DNA from: Metaclostridioides mangenotii
Lineage (GTDB): Bacteria; Bacillota; Clostridia; Peptostreptococcales; Peptostreptococcaceae
Direction of reading: 5' to 3'
Length of the DNA: 64,000 nucleotides
Assembly (NCBI RefSeq): GCF_018917235.1
Contig: NZ_JAHLOF010000002.1
Span: 186,001 to 250,000 of the forward strand
This document shows positions 35,676 to 45,431 of the stretch, one piece after another. Both the position numbers and the translations under genes were made by a program. How positions within the stretch are numbered: the stretch's first letter is position 1; every line of letters begins with the position of its first letter. Under the pieces are notes generated by a model. That model did no database searches. It had not been told where the DNA came from and worked only from the letters and a program-made list of their open reading frames with translations.

Positions 35676-36011
35676 TTATGATTTTACCAATATATTAAAC
35701 AATTTAACATCAGTCAACGCTTCAATACCGTAATTTATATTAGCTTCCATTGCAATAATATCACCTTTATTTATTACAGCTTCATCAGATTCATTATATA
35801 AAACTTTTGCACTACCTTCTATCATTACAAACAATGTTTCCATCTCATAATACTCTTTATCTATACTTTCTCCACTAGCAAATGAAAAAAATCTTATCTC
35901 TGTATTATCATTATCTATTAATGCTTTACTCGCTATAGTATTTCCTGTATGACTTATCATATCAGTCATAGCAATAGCTTCATTTGGTTTTATATTTCTT
36001 AAATATCTCAT
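35676..36011 (-). CDS. Cupin-fold protein lacking metal-binding histidines
   Basis: A 111-residue single cupin domain. The glycine turn KGDIIAMEANINYGIEAL is kept, but where cupins carry the HxHxxxE motif it has FFSFASGESIDKEYYEMET, with no histidine. It follows a second cupin gene by 3 nt, so both are made together. It may be a regulatory or structural partner of that protein. Confidence 0.8.
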   Translation of the reverse strand: MRYLRNIKPNEAIAMTDMISHTGNTIASKALIDNDNTEIRFFSFASGESIDKEYYEMETLFVMIEGSAKVLYNESDEAVINKGDIIAMEANINYGIEALTDVKLFNILVKS

Positions 36012-36014
36012 AAG

Positions 36015-36353
36015 CTAGTCCTCTTTAACAACTACTAAAAGCATTTTCATATCTTCTTTTGCTGTTACCTGATGTGGAGTATTGGCTGGCATTATAACTA
36101 ATTGTCCTTTTGTAGCTTCTATTGTTTCTTCTCCTATTTTTACAGTTGCAACACCTTGGTGGATATATATTAAAGCATCCCCTTTAGCTGCATGAGGTCC
36201 TACCCCTTCTCCTTGCCCAAATGCTAGTGCAGTTACTCCTACTCCTTTTTTCTGAGCCATAGTTACTGTTTCTATTTGTCCTTCTTTACAACTTACCAAA
36301 CTGTCGAAGTCTATTGATTTTGATTTTTCAATGTTTCTTATTAATTCTTGCAT
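36015..36353 (-). CDS. Cupin domain protein
   Basis: A 112-residue single cupin. Motif 1 is [20 protein letters not shown] (one histidine plus an aspartate in the metal region). Motif 2 is [15 protein letters not shown] with the second histidine. AGGGAGG stands before the ATG. First of a two-cupin operon. Metal binding is plausible; the substrate is unknown. Confidence 0.85.
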   Translation of the reverse strand: MQELIRNIEKSKSIDFDSLVSCKEGQIETVTMAQKKGVGVTALAFGQGEGVGPHAAKGDALIYIHQGVATVKIGEETIEATKGQLVIMPANTPHQVTAKEDMKMLLVVVKED

Positions 36354-36575
36354 TTTATTTCCTCCCTTTTTTAGTTATTATTTTAATAGTTAGATTTAAG
36401 TCAATAATCTATTATTTCCTTTCTGTATTTAATAAATTCATCAATATTTATATCTCAAATGCCAATGTTTCCTTTATAGACTTAATTATATATCTAATTA
36501 ATATGTTTTAGTATTTAGATAAGCTATGATAAAATAACTTTAAAAGAGATTATTTTATTTATGGGGGGTATTTTT

Positions 36576-37361
36576 TTGAATAAAGTATGTATATTTTACT
36601 TCTCTGGAACAGGCATGACAAGATACATTGTTAATAAAATGAAGAAAGAGTTTGAAGACCTACAAGTTTATGTAGATTGCATAAAAATTGAAAATATCAA
36701 TGGATTTGATATTCAATTATTACAATATGATGCAGTAGGAATAGCTTATCCAGTTCATTCTTTTAATGCGCCTCAAATTGTGTTAAATTTTGTGAAGCGA
36801 TTACCAAAGATAGACTCTATGGAAACATTTATAATCAATACAGCCGGAGAAGACCACCCGATAAATTACGCTTCATCAAATTTACTCATCAAAAATTTGA
36901 ATAACAAAGGATTCAAAGTATTTTATAATAAGCTGTTTGCTATGCCATCAAATTTTGTAGTTAAATATGATGACAAAAAAATAAAAGAACTAATTAATGA
37001 TGCAGATAATAAAATACCTCTTACTGTACGTAATCTAATAGATCGAATTTCATACATTCCAAGTAGTAGTATCTTAGTGAAAATCTTAGCTTTCGTGGGT
37101 AGATTAGAGTGGTATGGCGCTCATATTTTGGGTAAGTTTTTTTATGCTAAAAATAGTTGTACACGTTGCGGTAAATGTGTTAATAATTGTCCTAATCATA
37201 ATATAGATATTACCAAAGGTAAGGTTAAATTTAACTGGAATTGTGGTTTGTGCATGAGGTGTATATATAATTGTCCTGAACAAGTAATTGACATCCATAA
37301 ACCATTTAATTTTCTCCATTTTGATAATTGGTATGATAACAATATCTTCACTAGAAGATAA
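36576..37361 (+). CDS. EFR1-type flavodoxin-ferredoxin fusion
   Basis: A 261-residue protein. The N-terminal flavodoxin-like domain begins MNKVCIFYFSGTGMTRYIVN with the FSGTG phosphate loop. The C-terminal part (about 190-245) has two 4Fe-4S clusters: CTRCGKCVNNCPNHN and CGLCMRCIYNCPEQ. This is the EFR1 ferrodoxin family layout. TTG at 36576 is chosen because GGGGGGT lies 6-8 nt before it. It is divergent from the cupin pair and is probably an electron carrier. Confidence 0.88.
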   Translation: MNKVCIFYFSGTGMTRYIVNKMKKEFEDLQVYVDCIKIENINGFDIQLLQYDAVGIAYPVHSFNAPQIVLNFVKRLPKIDSMETFIINTAGEDHPINYASSNLLIKNLNNKGFKVFYNKLFAMPSNFVVKYDDKKIKELINDADNKIPLTVRNLIDRISYIPSSSILVKILAFVGRLEWYGAHILGKFFYAKNSCTRCGKCVNNCPNHNIDITKGKVKFNWNCGLCMRCIYNCPEQVIDIHKPFNFLHFDNWYDNNIFTRR

Positions 37362-37422
37362 ACAAACTCTGAAGCAAAGATTAAATTAAAATGGGAACCT
37401 AGTTGGTAATCTCCTTGTAATA

Positions 37423-37458
37423 AAAAAGAGATTAAACATATAATGCTTAATCTCTTTA
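37423..37458. terminator. Bidirectional terminator
   Basis: AAAGAGATTAA, 11-base loop, TTAATCTCTTT between convergent genes, with A and T runs at either side. Confidence 0.8.
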
Positions 37459-37479
37459 TTTATATAAATTTATATAATT

Positions 37480-38361
37480 TTAGTCATTCTCATTTAACCA
37501 TTTATTTAAAACTTCTATATATTTATCATTTTCTTCTACAAACGGCATATGTCTTGAATATTCAAATAGTTCCCACTTGCTATTAGGAATTCTATCATAC
37601 ATAGTTTTTGCAATATATGGAGAACTTAAATCTATCGCCCCATTAGTTATTAGACAAGGTTCCTTAATTTCATGCAGCCTGTCTGTAAACTCATATCCAG
37701 AAAGAGTACCTGTAGGAGAAAATTCATTGTGTCCCCATCCTACAATATATGCTTCAGAACCTGCTTTTTTAGGTCTTCTTAAGCATTCAGGAGAATCTTC
37801 AGTTACCTTACCTGCACAGTATCTTTCCATAAACTTATCTAATGCTTCACTGTATTCCTTGCTAGAGTAATCTCCAGTTTTTTCTGCATCAAGTAATGCT
37901 TTTTGATCAGCTTCGTCCATATATGATATTTTTCTTTTTTGCTCTTTTTCCCAAAGCTTTGCAGATGAAAGAGTAGATGAAAGAATATATGACTTAATCC
38001 CTTTTGGTTTGTACTCAATTGCATACCAAATAGCCTGCATTCCTCCCCAAGATTGACCTAATAAATGAATTTCTTCAAGTCCTAAGTGCTTTCTTAGTTC
38101 AATAAGCTCTTTTATCCAAGTGTCAGCATTGAATAACTCAGGATGACCTTCCACAAATGAATTACCACATCCAATTTGATCATACATTATTACTTGTCTA
38201 CCACTTTCAGCTATCTTGTCTAATACTTCAAAATAGTTATGTGTAGATCCTGGTCCTCCGTGAAGTAGTACTAATGGTTTCTTTCCTTCTGTTGCTTCAC
38301 CTACTATACGGTAATAGGTTTTATAACCTTCAAAAGGCATGTATCCTTCAGTAATTTTCAT
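37480..38361 (-). CDS. Proline iminopeptidase-type alpha/beta hydrolase (S33)
   Basis: A 293-residue hydrolase that would release N-terminal proline from peptides. Oxyanion loop LLHGGPGSTHNYFE near residue 34, nucleophile elbow GQSWGGMQ near 104, a catalytic aspartate region NGAIDLSSP near 240 and the histidine in YSRHMPFVEEND near 267. GGAGGGG precedes the ATG. Monocistronic. Confidence 0.93.
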   Translation of the reverse strand: MKITEGYMPFEGYKTYYRIVGEATEGKKPLVLLHGGPGSTHNYFEVLDKIAESGRQVIMYDQIGCGNSFVEGHPELFNADTWIKELIELRKHLGLEEIHLLGQSWGGMQAIWYAIEYKPKGIKSYILSSTLSSAKLWEKEQKRKISYMDEADQKALLDAEKTGDYSSKEYSEALDKFMERYCAGKVTEDSPECLRRPKKAGSEAYIVGWGHNEFSPTGTLSGYEFTDRLHEIKEPCLITNGAIDLSSPYIAKTMYDRIPNSKWELFEYSRHMPFVEENDKYIEVLNKWLNEND

Positions 38362-38515
38362 GTTTACCCCTCCAATTCGGCATTAGGAACATAATTAGTT
38401 CCTTAATAAGAATGTTTTAAACTTAGCCATATTCAATATGTATTTAAATCTCTATACTAGCTTTCATAAATAGTATAACACAAAACTAAAATCCGACAAT
38501 CAAATTATACTAACT

Positions 38516-38706
38516 TTATAATATTATTTTCTTCTGTCTTTGAATGCTGATATTAACGTAGTTTTGCTTTATGTACAGGGTTCTCGGCACTCCAAGTCTA
38601 CTGTATTTCTGTATTGTATCTAATATAATATTATCACCTATAAATTCCTTAATAAAGAATACACTAATTGTAATAAATCTTCAGTTTCCTGTGATATAAA
38701 TTGCAT
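38516..38706 (-). pseudogene. Possible frameshifted gene remnant in the 38362-38819 gap
   Basis: MQFISQETEDLLQLVYSLLR in one frame continues in another as GDNIILDTIQKYSRLGVPRT and further to QRQKKIIL and a stop. One frameshift joins them. The product is not recognised. The rest of the 458-base gap holds only the promoter region of the peptidase gene. Confidence 0.3.
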
Positions 38707-38819
38707 TGCAGGTTAATATTATTTTTTATGAATTTGTATTGGAGAAACAGGATAGCTGAAAGATTATTAAGTTAAATAATAAGGCATACATATTCGTATT
38801 TATCACTGTTCGACTTATT

Positions 38820-39761
38820 TTAAAGGTTATTATAATATTGAGATAATTCAGATAGTCGCTCATGTATCAGATTTTTTAGTTGTATGGGATAGATAGTCTT
38901 AATAAGTTTTCCGTATGAGATGAAATAATCAGCAATAAACTTTTCCTCTCCTATATTGTAGAAACCCTTAATTACATATTGCCCATTTATTTTCAGTAGT
39001 TGCATAGATGGATAGTTTTCTTTATAAAACAAATCTGCTCCTTTAGATAAAATCTGAACTTCAAAGTCAGTAGCGTCTGCGGACTTGAATATATTAGTTG
39101 AATAATCAAGAAGTTCTTTCATTGGTCTGGCTTTATAAATATAACACTCTGAAACATCAACTATTCTATCACTACGGAATACTTGAACTCTTTTTATATC
39201 ATAATCAAATCCTGTAGCATACCATTGTCCAAAAGACGATGAAATATCGAAAAACTGTACATGAAAAGTTTTTTTTATTTCTTCTTTTTTATAGACAATT
39301 GTACACACTTTATCTTCTATTGTCGCTTGTAATATATCATTTAGAAATGGACTACTATTATAGTGTTTTGTTACTTCAAATCTTAGTACATTCTCCATTT
39401 TATGTATATTACTGATAAGTTCACTCGACAGGCAGGTCTCAAACTTTTGCTTCAATCTTTCAACACTCAAATGGAATGGTGTTGATTCATAGGCTTTTAA
39501 CGTAAGCATAGCAAAGTACAAAGCATACATTTCATCAACAGTAAAAATAATAGGTGAAAGAAGTCGGTTTTTTAAGATGCCGTATCTTCCATTTCTCCCC
39601 GATTCAGAAAATATTGGCATACCTATTTCTACCAACGCTTGTATATCTCTAATTGCGGTACTTTTAGAGATTCCGTATTCTTGCATTATATCTTTTAGAT
39701 TAAAGTAACTATTATCATTAAGAAAAATCATCATGTCATTCAGACGTGTAGATTTATGCAT
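38820..39761 (-). CDS. YafY-like HTH/WYL-domain transcription regulator
   Basis: A 313-residue regulator. Residues 6-60 are an HTH_11 domain (LKDIMQEYGISKSTAIRDIQ). The middle and C-terminal region is a WYL domain (residues about 140-215; FSSFGQWYATGFDYDIKRVQ is close to its core) followed by a WCX-like tail. It is divergent from the PNPOx-like gene at 40135, which it may control. WYL domains bind nucleotide or nucleic acid ligands. Confidence 0.85.
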   Translation of the reverse strand: MHKSTRLNDMMIFLNDNSYFNLKDIMQEYGISKSTAIRDIQALVEIGMPIFSESGRNGRYGILKNRLLSPIIFTVDEMYALYFAMLTLKAYESTPFHLSVERLKQKFETCLSSELISNIHKMENVLRFEVTKHYNSSPFLNDILQATIEDKVCTIVYKKEEIKKTFHVQFFDISSSFGQWYATGFDYDIKRVQVFRSDRIVDVSECYIYKARPMKELLDYSTNIFKSADATDFEVQILSKGADLFYKENYPSMQLLKINGQYVIKGFYNIGEEKFIADYFISYGKLIKTIYPIQLKNLIHERLSELSQYYNNL

Positions 39762-39849
39762 TTGGCTATTCCTCCTAAAAATATAAACGGTGTCATGTTT
39801 TGATACCTTTATATATTATACTATGTATGTATCGAGAACAGGTATCTCA

Positions 39850-40075
39850 AAATAAATCTATGAAAAGTTTTCTGATAAATAACTAGTACACTTGACAACG
39901 AGCCTTCATCATTTAGCGTTCTGATATAAAAAGCGCAGCAAACAAGCGCGTCAGAACAGCCATCGTATCTCAACGATTCTCATTGTAAGTGTTCGCTTCG
40001 CCGCCTCAGATAACACATCCAGTACTTTTAGAGGGAGACAGCGAAAAACAGTCTCGATACCTTATACATCAAGGG
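39850..40075. other. GC-richer, structured segment between WYL and PNPOx genes
   Basis: The 373-base divergent gap holds an island much richer in G+C than its surroundings. GTTCTGA (39918) pairs with TCAGAAC (39951), with GCGC/GCGC inside. A second stem GAGAC/GTCTC lies near 40034-40057. No gene is supported. The composition and structure are like non-coding parts of mobile elements, and the PNPOx gene may have arrived with it. Confidence 0.5.
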
Positions 40076-40134
40076 TTAGAAAGTTATCACGGATTTATAT
40101 TTTGAATTAGCCGAAAACAAAAGGAGGAATTTTT

Positions 40135-40551
40135 ATGGATACATTAAAAGAATTTAAAAGAATCTTGGAAGGACAAACGGAAATTGCTTTAGCAACCAGT
40201 GTTGATGAAGTTCCAAATGTTAGGATTGTAAATTATTATTTCAATCCAGATAATAACATTTTATATTTTGCAACTTTTAAAGGTAACGATAAAACAAAAG
40301 AAATAAAAGCAAATCAAAATGTTGCATTTACAACGATTCCACACAAAGAAAACGAACATGTAAAAGCAAAAGGAATTGCTTCCAAGAGTAAGCAAACTAT
40401 TTTTGATTTAACAGATTGTTTTGTAAAAAAAATACCTGGTTACCAAGATACAATAGATTATGCTGGAAAGTCCTTGATAGTATATGAAATAGCCTTTGAT
40501 ACAGCAATTGTTACTTTAGATTTATCTACTATAAAAACAATAAAATTATAA
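40135..40551 (+). CDS. Pyridoxamine 5'-phosphate oxidase-family flavin protein
   Basis: A 138-residue split-barrel protein (PNPOx-like) that would bind FMN or F420-like flavin. It shows IALATSVDEVPNVRIVNYYF at the N-terminus, LYFATFKGNDKTKEIKANQN and VAFTTIP strands typical of the fold. AAAGGAGG precedes the ATG. It is divergent from a WYL regulator, and the intergenic DNA is unusual in composition. The substrate is unknown. Confidence 0.9.
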   Translation: MDTLKEFKRILEGQTEIALATSVDEVPNVRIVNYYFNPDNNILYFATFKGNDKTKEIKANQNVAFTTIPHKENEHVKAKGIASKSKQTIFDLTDCFVKKIPGYQDTIDYAGKSLIVYEIAFDTAIVTLDLSTIKTIKL

Positions 40552-40565
40552 AGAATGGAGGGCTA

Positions 40566-40631
40566 TTAGTCCTCCACTTCTGCTGTCAGTACACTCTTTA
40601 AGTTATTTTTACTTTTCAGCTTCATAAACAT
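40566..40631 (-). CDS. Possible 21-residue peptide with strong expression signals
   Basis: AGGAGGTGGTCAGT precedes an ATG that opens MFMKLKSKNNLKSVLTAEVE plus one aspartate and a stop. TTGACG (40690-40695) and CATACT (40668-40673), 16 nt apart, form a likely promoter. The frame ends within the 3' flank of the convergent PNPOx gene, in a GGAGGGC/TCCTCC hairpin. It could be a true peptide, a leader or the truncated 5' end of a lost gene. Confidence 0.45.
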   Translation of the reverse strand: MFMKLKSKNNLKSVLTAEVED

Positions 40632-40667
40632 ACTGACCACCTCCTGAGTTTTTGACTGATACAAACG

Positions 40668-40695
40668 AGTATGACATATTTGGTGTACACGTCAA
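40668..40695 (-). promoter_or_regulatory. Predicted promoter of the 21-residue peptide
   Basis: TTGACG and CATACT with a 16-nt spacer that contains the palindrome GTGTACAC, a possible operator. Confidence 0.4.
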
Positions 40696-40777
40696 TATTT
40701 TAGACTCATACTTTTTATATGAAAAGTTCGGCTAGGCTACAATTTTTCTAATAATTGTTTAACTGAGTAATAAATCC

Positions 40778-42022
40778 TCAATATAAGTCTATTTCATCAG
40801 GCCACGATGTTTGTCCACAAATTTGCCATGTCTTGTCTATATATTGATGAGTATAGTGTTGCTCTACTAAATGATATAAATATATACCAAATTCCGTTAA
40901 TTTATATCCATTTTTAGTTTTCTTAATTATCCCTAAAACTCTAGATAACAATAATTCTATTTTAAAAATGTTTTCGATATCTTTTTTAAATATTTTTCTA
41001 AAGTTATCGTTATTAAATTCTAATGTGTAAGCATTCCAAAAACACCAATATAAAGCTCTTAGTCTTTCAGTGAAATCCATTGTTAAAGACTTTGGATTAT
41101 TATCATTATTCACTGCAGAGATATACTCTTCGACTGAGAAAGTATTTATTTTAAAATACTTCTTTGTTAGTGAAGCTGCACTTGTTCCAAATCCTATATA
41201 AGCATCTCTAGTTATGGAAGAATATTTAGGAACTGATTCCTTTCCAAATGTCCATACTGAGGTTCTTTTTAAATTCAACTCCTCTCTTAGAGTCTCTAAA
41301 GAATTAAGAAGAACTTTTTTCTCTTTTCTTCCTAAGGGTTTATTTCTATTGTTTGCATACGAAAAATCAATAAATGGATAAGTAGATACCTGAGTCGCTC
41401 CATTCTCAAAAGCAGTGATAAAATCCTTTTTAAGATCTTCAATAGATTGTCCGTTAATTCCAAATATTAAATCTACATCTATAACTTTAAATTTTTCATT
41501 TTTTAAAATTGTTACTTTTTCATCACCATCTATAAATTCACGTCCTAAAGTTTTAAGCTCTTTTTGCTGAAAAGATTGGATTCCAATGCTAACCATAGTA
41601 AAACCTATATCTTTAAGTTTTTTAGCCAAATCTTTTGTTATATCGCTGGGATGCAGTTCTATTCCTATATCACAGTTGATATTAAATACTTCTTTTAAAG
41701 TAATAATAATATCATTCAATTCTTCTATCATTAATGAAGGTGTACCTCCTCCAAAATAAATACTAGTAATATTTCTTTTTTTATAATAATCACCTATTAA
41801 ATGTATTTCTTTTAGTAATGCATCTTTAAATCTTAAAGATAGTGCTTCATCATATTTAACCTTATTGTAAGGACAAAATGAGCATAATTTTTTACAAAAA
41901 GGTATATGTATGTAGATGCCGATATCTTCAACATCGTTATCAATGTATTCAGCATTAATCTTTGTAAATTTTAATGGCTTAAAGCTCCTTGTTTCTATTA
42001 TTCTAAATATATTACTAAACAT
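40778..42022 (-). CDS. HemW/HemN-like radical SAM protein
   Basis: A 414-residue radical SAM enzyme of the coproporphyrinogen III oxidase-like group. The cluster motif is C43-x3-C47-x2-C50 (IPFCKKLCSFCPYNK). SAM-binding glycines follow in IYFGGGTPSLM near 110, and VSIGIQSFQQKELKTLGR is the HemW-type signature. The C-terminal HemN_C-like domain is degenerate. True HemN needs a different motif; this protein may carry heme or act on an unknown substrate. Confidence 0.85.
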   Translation of the reverse strand: MFSNIFRIIETRSFKPLKFTKINAEYIDNDVEDIGIYIHIPFCKKLCSFCPYNKVKYDEALSLRFKDALLKEIHLIGDYYKKRNITSIYFGGGTPSLMIEELNDIIITLKEVFNINCDIGIELHPSDITKDLAKKLKDIGFTMVSIGIQSFQQKELKTLGREFIDGDEKVTILKNEKFKVIDVDLIFGINGQSIEDLKKDFITAFENGATQVSTYPFIDFSYANNRNKPLGRKEKKVLLNSLETLREELNLKRTSVWTFGKESVPKYSSITRDAYIGFGTSAASLTKKYFKINTFSVEEYISAVNNDNNPKSLTMDFTERLRALYWCFWNAYTLEFNNDNFRKIFKKDIENIFKIELLLSRVLGIIKKTKNGYKLTEFGIYLYHLVEQHYTHQYIDKTWQICGQTSWPDEIDLY

Positions 42023-42374
42023 TATGTCCCCCTATACATATTTTAAATATGTCTTTAGCATATCAAAAATAACTTTAAAATTACCTTTACATAATAACGT
42101 AAACACATTAACAAAAAGATAAGCACATTTTTCGCAAAGCCCTTCAATTTCAATTGGTAATGTTACCATCTTTCCAAAGTAAAGTTTCTCCACCACAAAA
42201 GAATAGTATTCTTATTCCATTATCATATAATGACTGCATAAATTACAATTATTTATTAATTATAACAAAATAAGCCCGTAGAATCTCTTCTACAGGCTTA
42301 TTTTTAATTTATTAAAAATAAATTTATCCACTTTAGTATCTCTTTTAATTTTAATACTCATTAAAAATGGTATT
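42023..42374. other. Intergenic region with terminator at 42268-42305
   Basis: AATAAGCC-GTAGAA/TTCTAC-GGCTTATT with TTTT on the minus side ends the hcp/ferredoxin transcripts. The remaining bases hold the promoter region of the radical SAM gene; no other feature. Confidence 0.7.
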
Positions 42375-42566
42375 TTATTCTTCAATGTTAATTACTACAA
42401 CAGGGCAATAATCAGCAGCATCTCTTGCTGAGTCTTGTAACTCAGATGGGAGGTCTTCTTCTATTACCTTTAACTTCCCATCGTCCTTCGTATTAAAGAC
42501 TTCTGGGCAAATACCAACACATGCACCACATCCTATACATGTATCTTTGTCTACATATGCTCTCAT
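42375..42566 (-). CDS. 4Fe-4S ferredoxin
   Basis: A 63-residue single-cluster ferredoxin. Ligands are C10, C13, C16 and C54 (CIGCGACVGICPE and DYCPVVVI). It lies 97 nt downstream of hcp in the same direction, so it may supply electrons to hybrid cluster protein. Confidence 0.93.
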   Translation of the reverse strand: MRAYVDKDTCIGCGACVGICPEVFNTKDDGKLKVIEEDLPSELQDSARDAADYCPVVVINIEE

Positions 42567-42663
42567 TATAATAAATTCTTTCTAATATTACTTAGTTCGA
42601 TTATTAGACACTCACTCTCAGAATAAAACTATCATTATCTATATGAACGGTTTTACAATAAGC

Positions 42664-44382
42664 CTAGTCTAAAAAAATCTTTAAATCATCTTCCACATTA
42701 GTTATTCCAGCTATACCAAAGTTCTCAACTAAAACTTTAGCTACATTTGGTGATAAAAACGCTGGTAGTGTTGGGCCTAAATGGATATTCTTAACCCCTA
42801 GGTATAATAATGATAGTAATACTATTACAGCTTTTTGCTCATACCAAGCTATATTAAATGCTAAAGGTAAATCGTTTATATCTTCAAGCTCAAATACCTC
42901 TTTTAATTTAAGTGCTATAAGTGCTAAAGAATACGAATCATTACACTGACCTGCATCTAATACTCTTGGTATTCCATTTATATCACCTAAATTTAATTTG
43001 TTATACTTGTATTTAGCACAACCTGCAGTTAATATTACAGTATCTTTTGAAAGTGCTTTTGCAAAGTCTGTATAATAGTTTCTTGATTTTGCACGACCAT
43101 CGCAACCCGCCATTACAAAGAACTTCTTAATTGCACCAGATTTTACTGCTTCTACAACCGTATCCGCAAGTTCAAATACCTGATTATGTGCAAAACCACC
43201 TATTATCTCTCCAGTTTCTATTTCTACTGGTGGTTTACAGTTTTTAGCATGTTTAATTATTACAGAAAAATCTTTATCATCCTCACTATTTCCTTTTATA
43301 TGATGACAGCCTGGATACCCAGATGCACCTGTAGTGTATAATCTATCTTTGTAGCTATCTTTTGGTGGTACAACACAGTTTGTAGTCATAAGTATTGGCC
43401 CGTTGAAACTTTCAAATTCTTCTTTTTGCTTCCACCAAGCATTCCCGTAGTTACCTACAAAATGAGAGTACTTTTTAAATGATGGGTAGTAGTGAGCAGG
43501 TAACATTTCTGAGTGAGTATACACATCTACTCCAGTACCTTCTGTTTGCTTTAGTAACATTTCTAAGTCTTTTAAGTCGTGTCCTGATACAAGTATTCCC
43601 GGATTTTTTCTTACACCTATGTTAACTTTAGTTATTTCAGGGTGTCCATAAGATCCTGTATTTGCTCCATCAAGTAAAGCCATTGCGTCTACCCCAACTC
43701 TACCAGTATCTAAAGTCAATGCTATCAATTCATCTATTGTTAACTTATCATCTAAAGTTTTAGCTAGAGTGGATTGCATAAATGCATTTACTTCTTCACT
43801 GTCATAACCTAAGGCATTGGCATGCTTAACATATGCAGACATTCCCTTTAATCCATATATTATAAGTTCTCTTAAACTTCTTATATCTTCATCTTTTGTT
43901 GCAAGAACCCCTACACTAGTTGATTTATCATCTAATACATCTTTTAATGCCACTTCTTCTTTTGGTAATATCATATTTTTTAACTTTTCTAAAAGTCCAA
44001 CTTTTTGATCTATCTCTCTCTTACTTGAAGCATTCCAAAGTGCTGCCTCTGATAAATTATTTTTATTCTTTAATTTAGCTAATAAACTTTTCTTTGTATC
44101 TAAAGTTTGCTTTACCCTTGCATAAAATACTTCATCGTTGAAGTTTGCATTAGTTATTGTTGAGAATAAGTTTATTGTTATCAAGTGATTAACACTACTA
44201 TCAACAAATTGACCTTCACTTCTAAGTCTAGTTGTTACTTCAGATATTCCCTTTGTAGTATATATCAATAAGTCCTGCATTCTTGATAAATCTGGTGATT
44301 TTCCACACACACCAAACTTTGTACACCCTGTACAACCTGCTGTCTCTTGACATTGAAAACAAAACATTTTATTTTCCATCAT
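42664..44382 (-). CDS. hcp: Hybrid cluster protein (hydroxylamine reductase)
   Basis: A 572-residue Fe-S protein that reduces hydroxylamine or NO in nitrosative stress. The N-terminal cluster ligands are C8, C11, C20 and C26 ([19 protein letters not shown]). Hybrid-cluster residues fall in [41 protein letters not shown] and [21 protein letters not shown] precedes the ATG. A palindromic operator lies 90 nt upstream, and a ferredoxin gene follows. Confidence 0.97.
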   Translation of the reverse strand: MMENKMFCFQCQETAGCTGCTKFGVCGKSPDLSRMQDLLIYTTKGISEVTTRLRSEGQFVDSSVNHLITINLFSTITNANFNDEVFYARVKQTLDTKKSLLAKLKNKNNLSEAALWNASSKREIDQKVGLLEKLKNMILPKEEVALKDVLDDKSTSVGVLATKDEDIRSLRELIIYGLKGMSAYVKHANALGYDSEEVNAFMQSTLAKTLDDKLTIDELIALTLDTGRVGVDAMALLDGANTGSYGHPEITKVNIGVRKNPGILVSGHDLKDLEMLLKQTEGTGVDVYTHSEMLPAHYYPSFKKYSHFVGNYGNAWWKQKEEFESFNGPILMTTNCVVPPKDSYKDRLYTTGASGYPGCHHIKGNSEDDKDFSVIIKHAKNCKPPVEIETGEIIGGFAHNQVFELADTVVEAVKSGAIKKFFVMAGCDGRAKSRNYYTDFAKALSKDTVILTAGCAKYKYNKLNLGDINGIPRVLDAGQCNDSYSLALIALKLKEVFELEDINDLPLAFNIAWYEQKAVIVLLSLLYLGVKNIHLGPTLPAFLSPNVAKVLVENFGIAGITNVEDDLKIFLD

Positions 44383-44472
44383 TTATTCCTCCGATTTATT
44401 TTAAAATTATTATTAATTGATTGTTTCACATTCAAAACATAAATTAAGTTTAACTTAACTCAACATTATTTT

Positions 44473-44490
44473 CTGTAACATAAGTTACAG
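44473..44490. promoter_or_regulatory. HcpR/FNR-type palindromic operator of hcp
   Basis: CTGTAACATAAGTTACAG is a perfect 7+4+7 inverted repeat. Clostridial HcpR (CRP/FNR family) sites are of the GTAAC-N4-GTTAC kind. It lies 91-108 nt before the hcp ATG, the right place for an activator. The regulator gene itself is not in this window. Confidence 0.72.
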
Positions 44491-44618
44491 TTTATAAATT
44501 TATGAAACTATTTTAAAAAGTTACAAGAGCTATGTTGGTAAGCAATATTTTAATTGTACCTATATAAAACTAATCCGGCGTTAGAAAATTTATTTTAGCA
44601 ATATGATTTTAAATAAAT

Positions 44619-44650
44619 AAAAGGTGTAGCTGTTTTGCTACACCTTTTAT
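44619..44650 (-). terminator. Terminator of the 44662 gene
   Basis: A perfect stem AAAAGGTGTAGC, loop TGTTTT, GCTACACCTTTT, symmetric A/T flanks. Confidence 0.85.
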
Positions 44651-44661
44651 TTATATGTTAA

Positions 44662-45108
44662 TTATATTTCTTTTTTTATATCTTCAATTATGTCCTCATT
44701 ATTTTCTGTTATTATAGCTTCTTCCTTTATATCTTCGCTTATCTCTTCATTATTTTCTGCTATTATAGCTTCATTTTTTATATCTTCGCTTATTTCTTCA
44801 TTATTTTCTGTTATTATTTCTTCGTTATTATATTTTTTCAAATCATTTGTTATATAGTTTAGTTTATCTATAATATATCCTATTGCAAATGTAGCTATTG
44901 AGTAGAATAGGAATGGTATAGAAGCCGTTCCAAAATAGTTTATTACACTTTGTAATTCATCCTTTATTACAAGACCTTGAGATCCTAGACTTGAAATATA
45001 AATGTATGAGGTATATATTGTAAATATTGTGTAAATACCTAAAAGTATTGATATTGTGTAAAACGCTAGAACTACTGGATTTTTACTTTTTTTGTTATCT
45101 TTTCTCAT
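44662..45108 (-). CDS. Two-helix membrane protein with acidic repeat tail
   Basis: A 148-residue protein. Helices at about 12-35 and 58-80 frame a short outside loop, followed by a charged cytoplasmic tail. The tail is built of three 17-residue repeats of the form ENNEEISEDIKEEAIIT. ATG at 45108 follows AAGGAGTAATATTAATT; a frame-open ATG at 45153 lacks a site. No family is recognised. Repeat number may vary among strains. Confidence 0.75.
   Translation of the reverse strand: MRKDNKKSKNPVVLAFYTISILLGIYTIFTIYTSYIYISSLGSQGLVIKDELQSVINYFGTASIPFLFYSIATFAIGYIIDKLNYITNDLKKYNNEEIITENNEEISEDIKNEAIIAENNEEISEDIKEEAIITENNEDIIEDIKKEI
44672..44823 (-). repeat. 51-bp in-frame tandem repeat
   Basis: About three copies of a 51-base unit starting ATTTTCTGTTATTATAGCTT (plus strand) code the acidic tail of the 44662 protein. 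The copies differ at a few bases and keep the frame. Confidence 0.85.
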
Positions 45109-45230
45109 AATTAATATTACTCCTTTTTTATTTGTTTTTTTAGTTTTGTTCAATGGTTTAGATTATAGTATAGCATCCTTAATTTAACCTTAAGTAAATA
45201 CTTAATAAGTAAAATACATTAAATTTAAGG

Positions 45231-45431
45231 TGATGAGAGTATCACTCTTATTTTCAATGAGTTATCGTCAGGTAAAATAAGTGAAACTATGGGAAATGTA
45301 AATAATACACCAAATGATTTAAATAGGAATATTACAATGATAGTTTTATCTAATAGTAATAATAATGTAACATCGTTGTTTGCATATCAGACTGATATAT
45401 TTAACCTATATTATAAAATAAAAACACTATA
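45231..45431 (+). pseudogene. 3' remnant of an unidentified gene
   Basis: The frame reads DESITLIFNELSSGKISETM, then a 40-residue asparagine- and threonine-rich stretch, and ends YYKIKTL and a stop inside a terminator. There is a stop codon just before it and no start. The residue mix suggests the end of a beta-rich surface protein, but the family is not recognised. It occupies most of the 45109-45545 gap. Confidence 0.45.

Noticed and set aside
44672..44823. CRISPR array
   Set aside because: The repeats are contiguous 51-bp in-frame coding units with no unique spacers.
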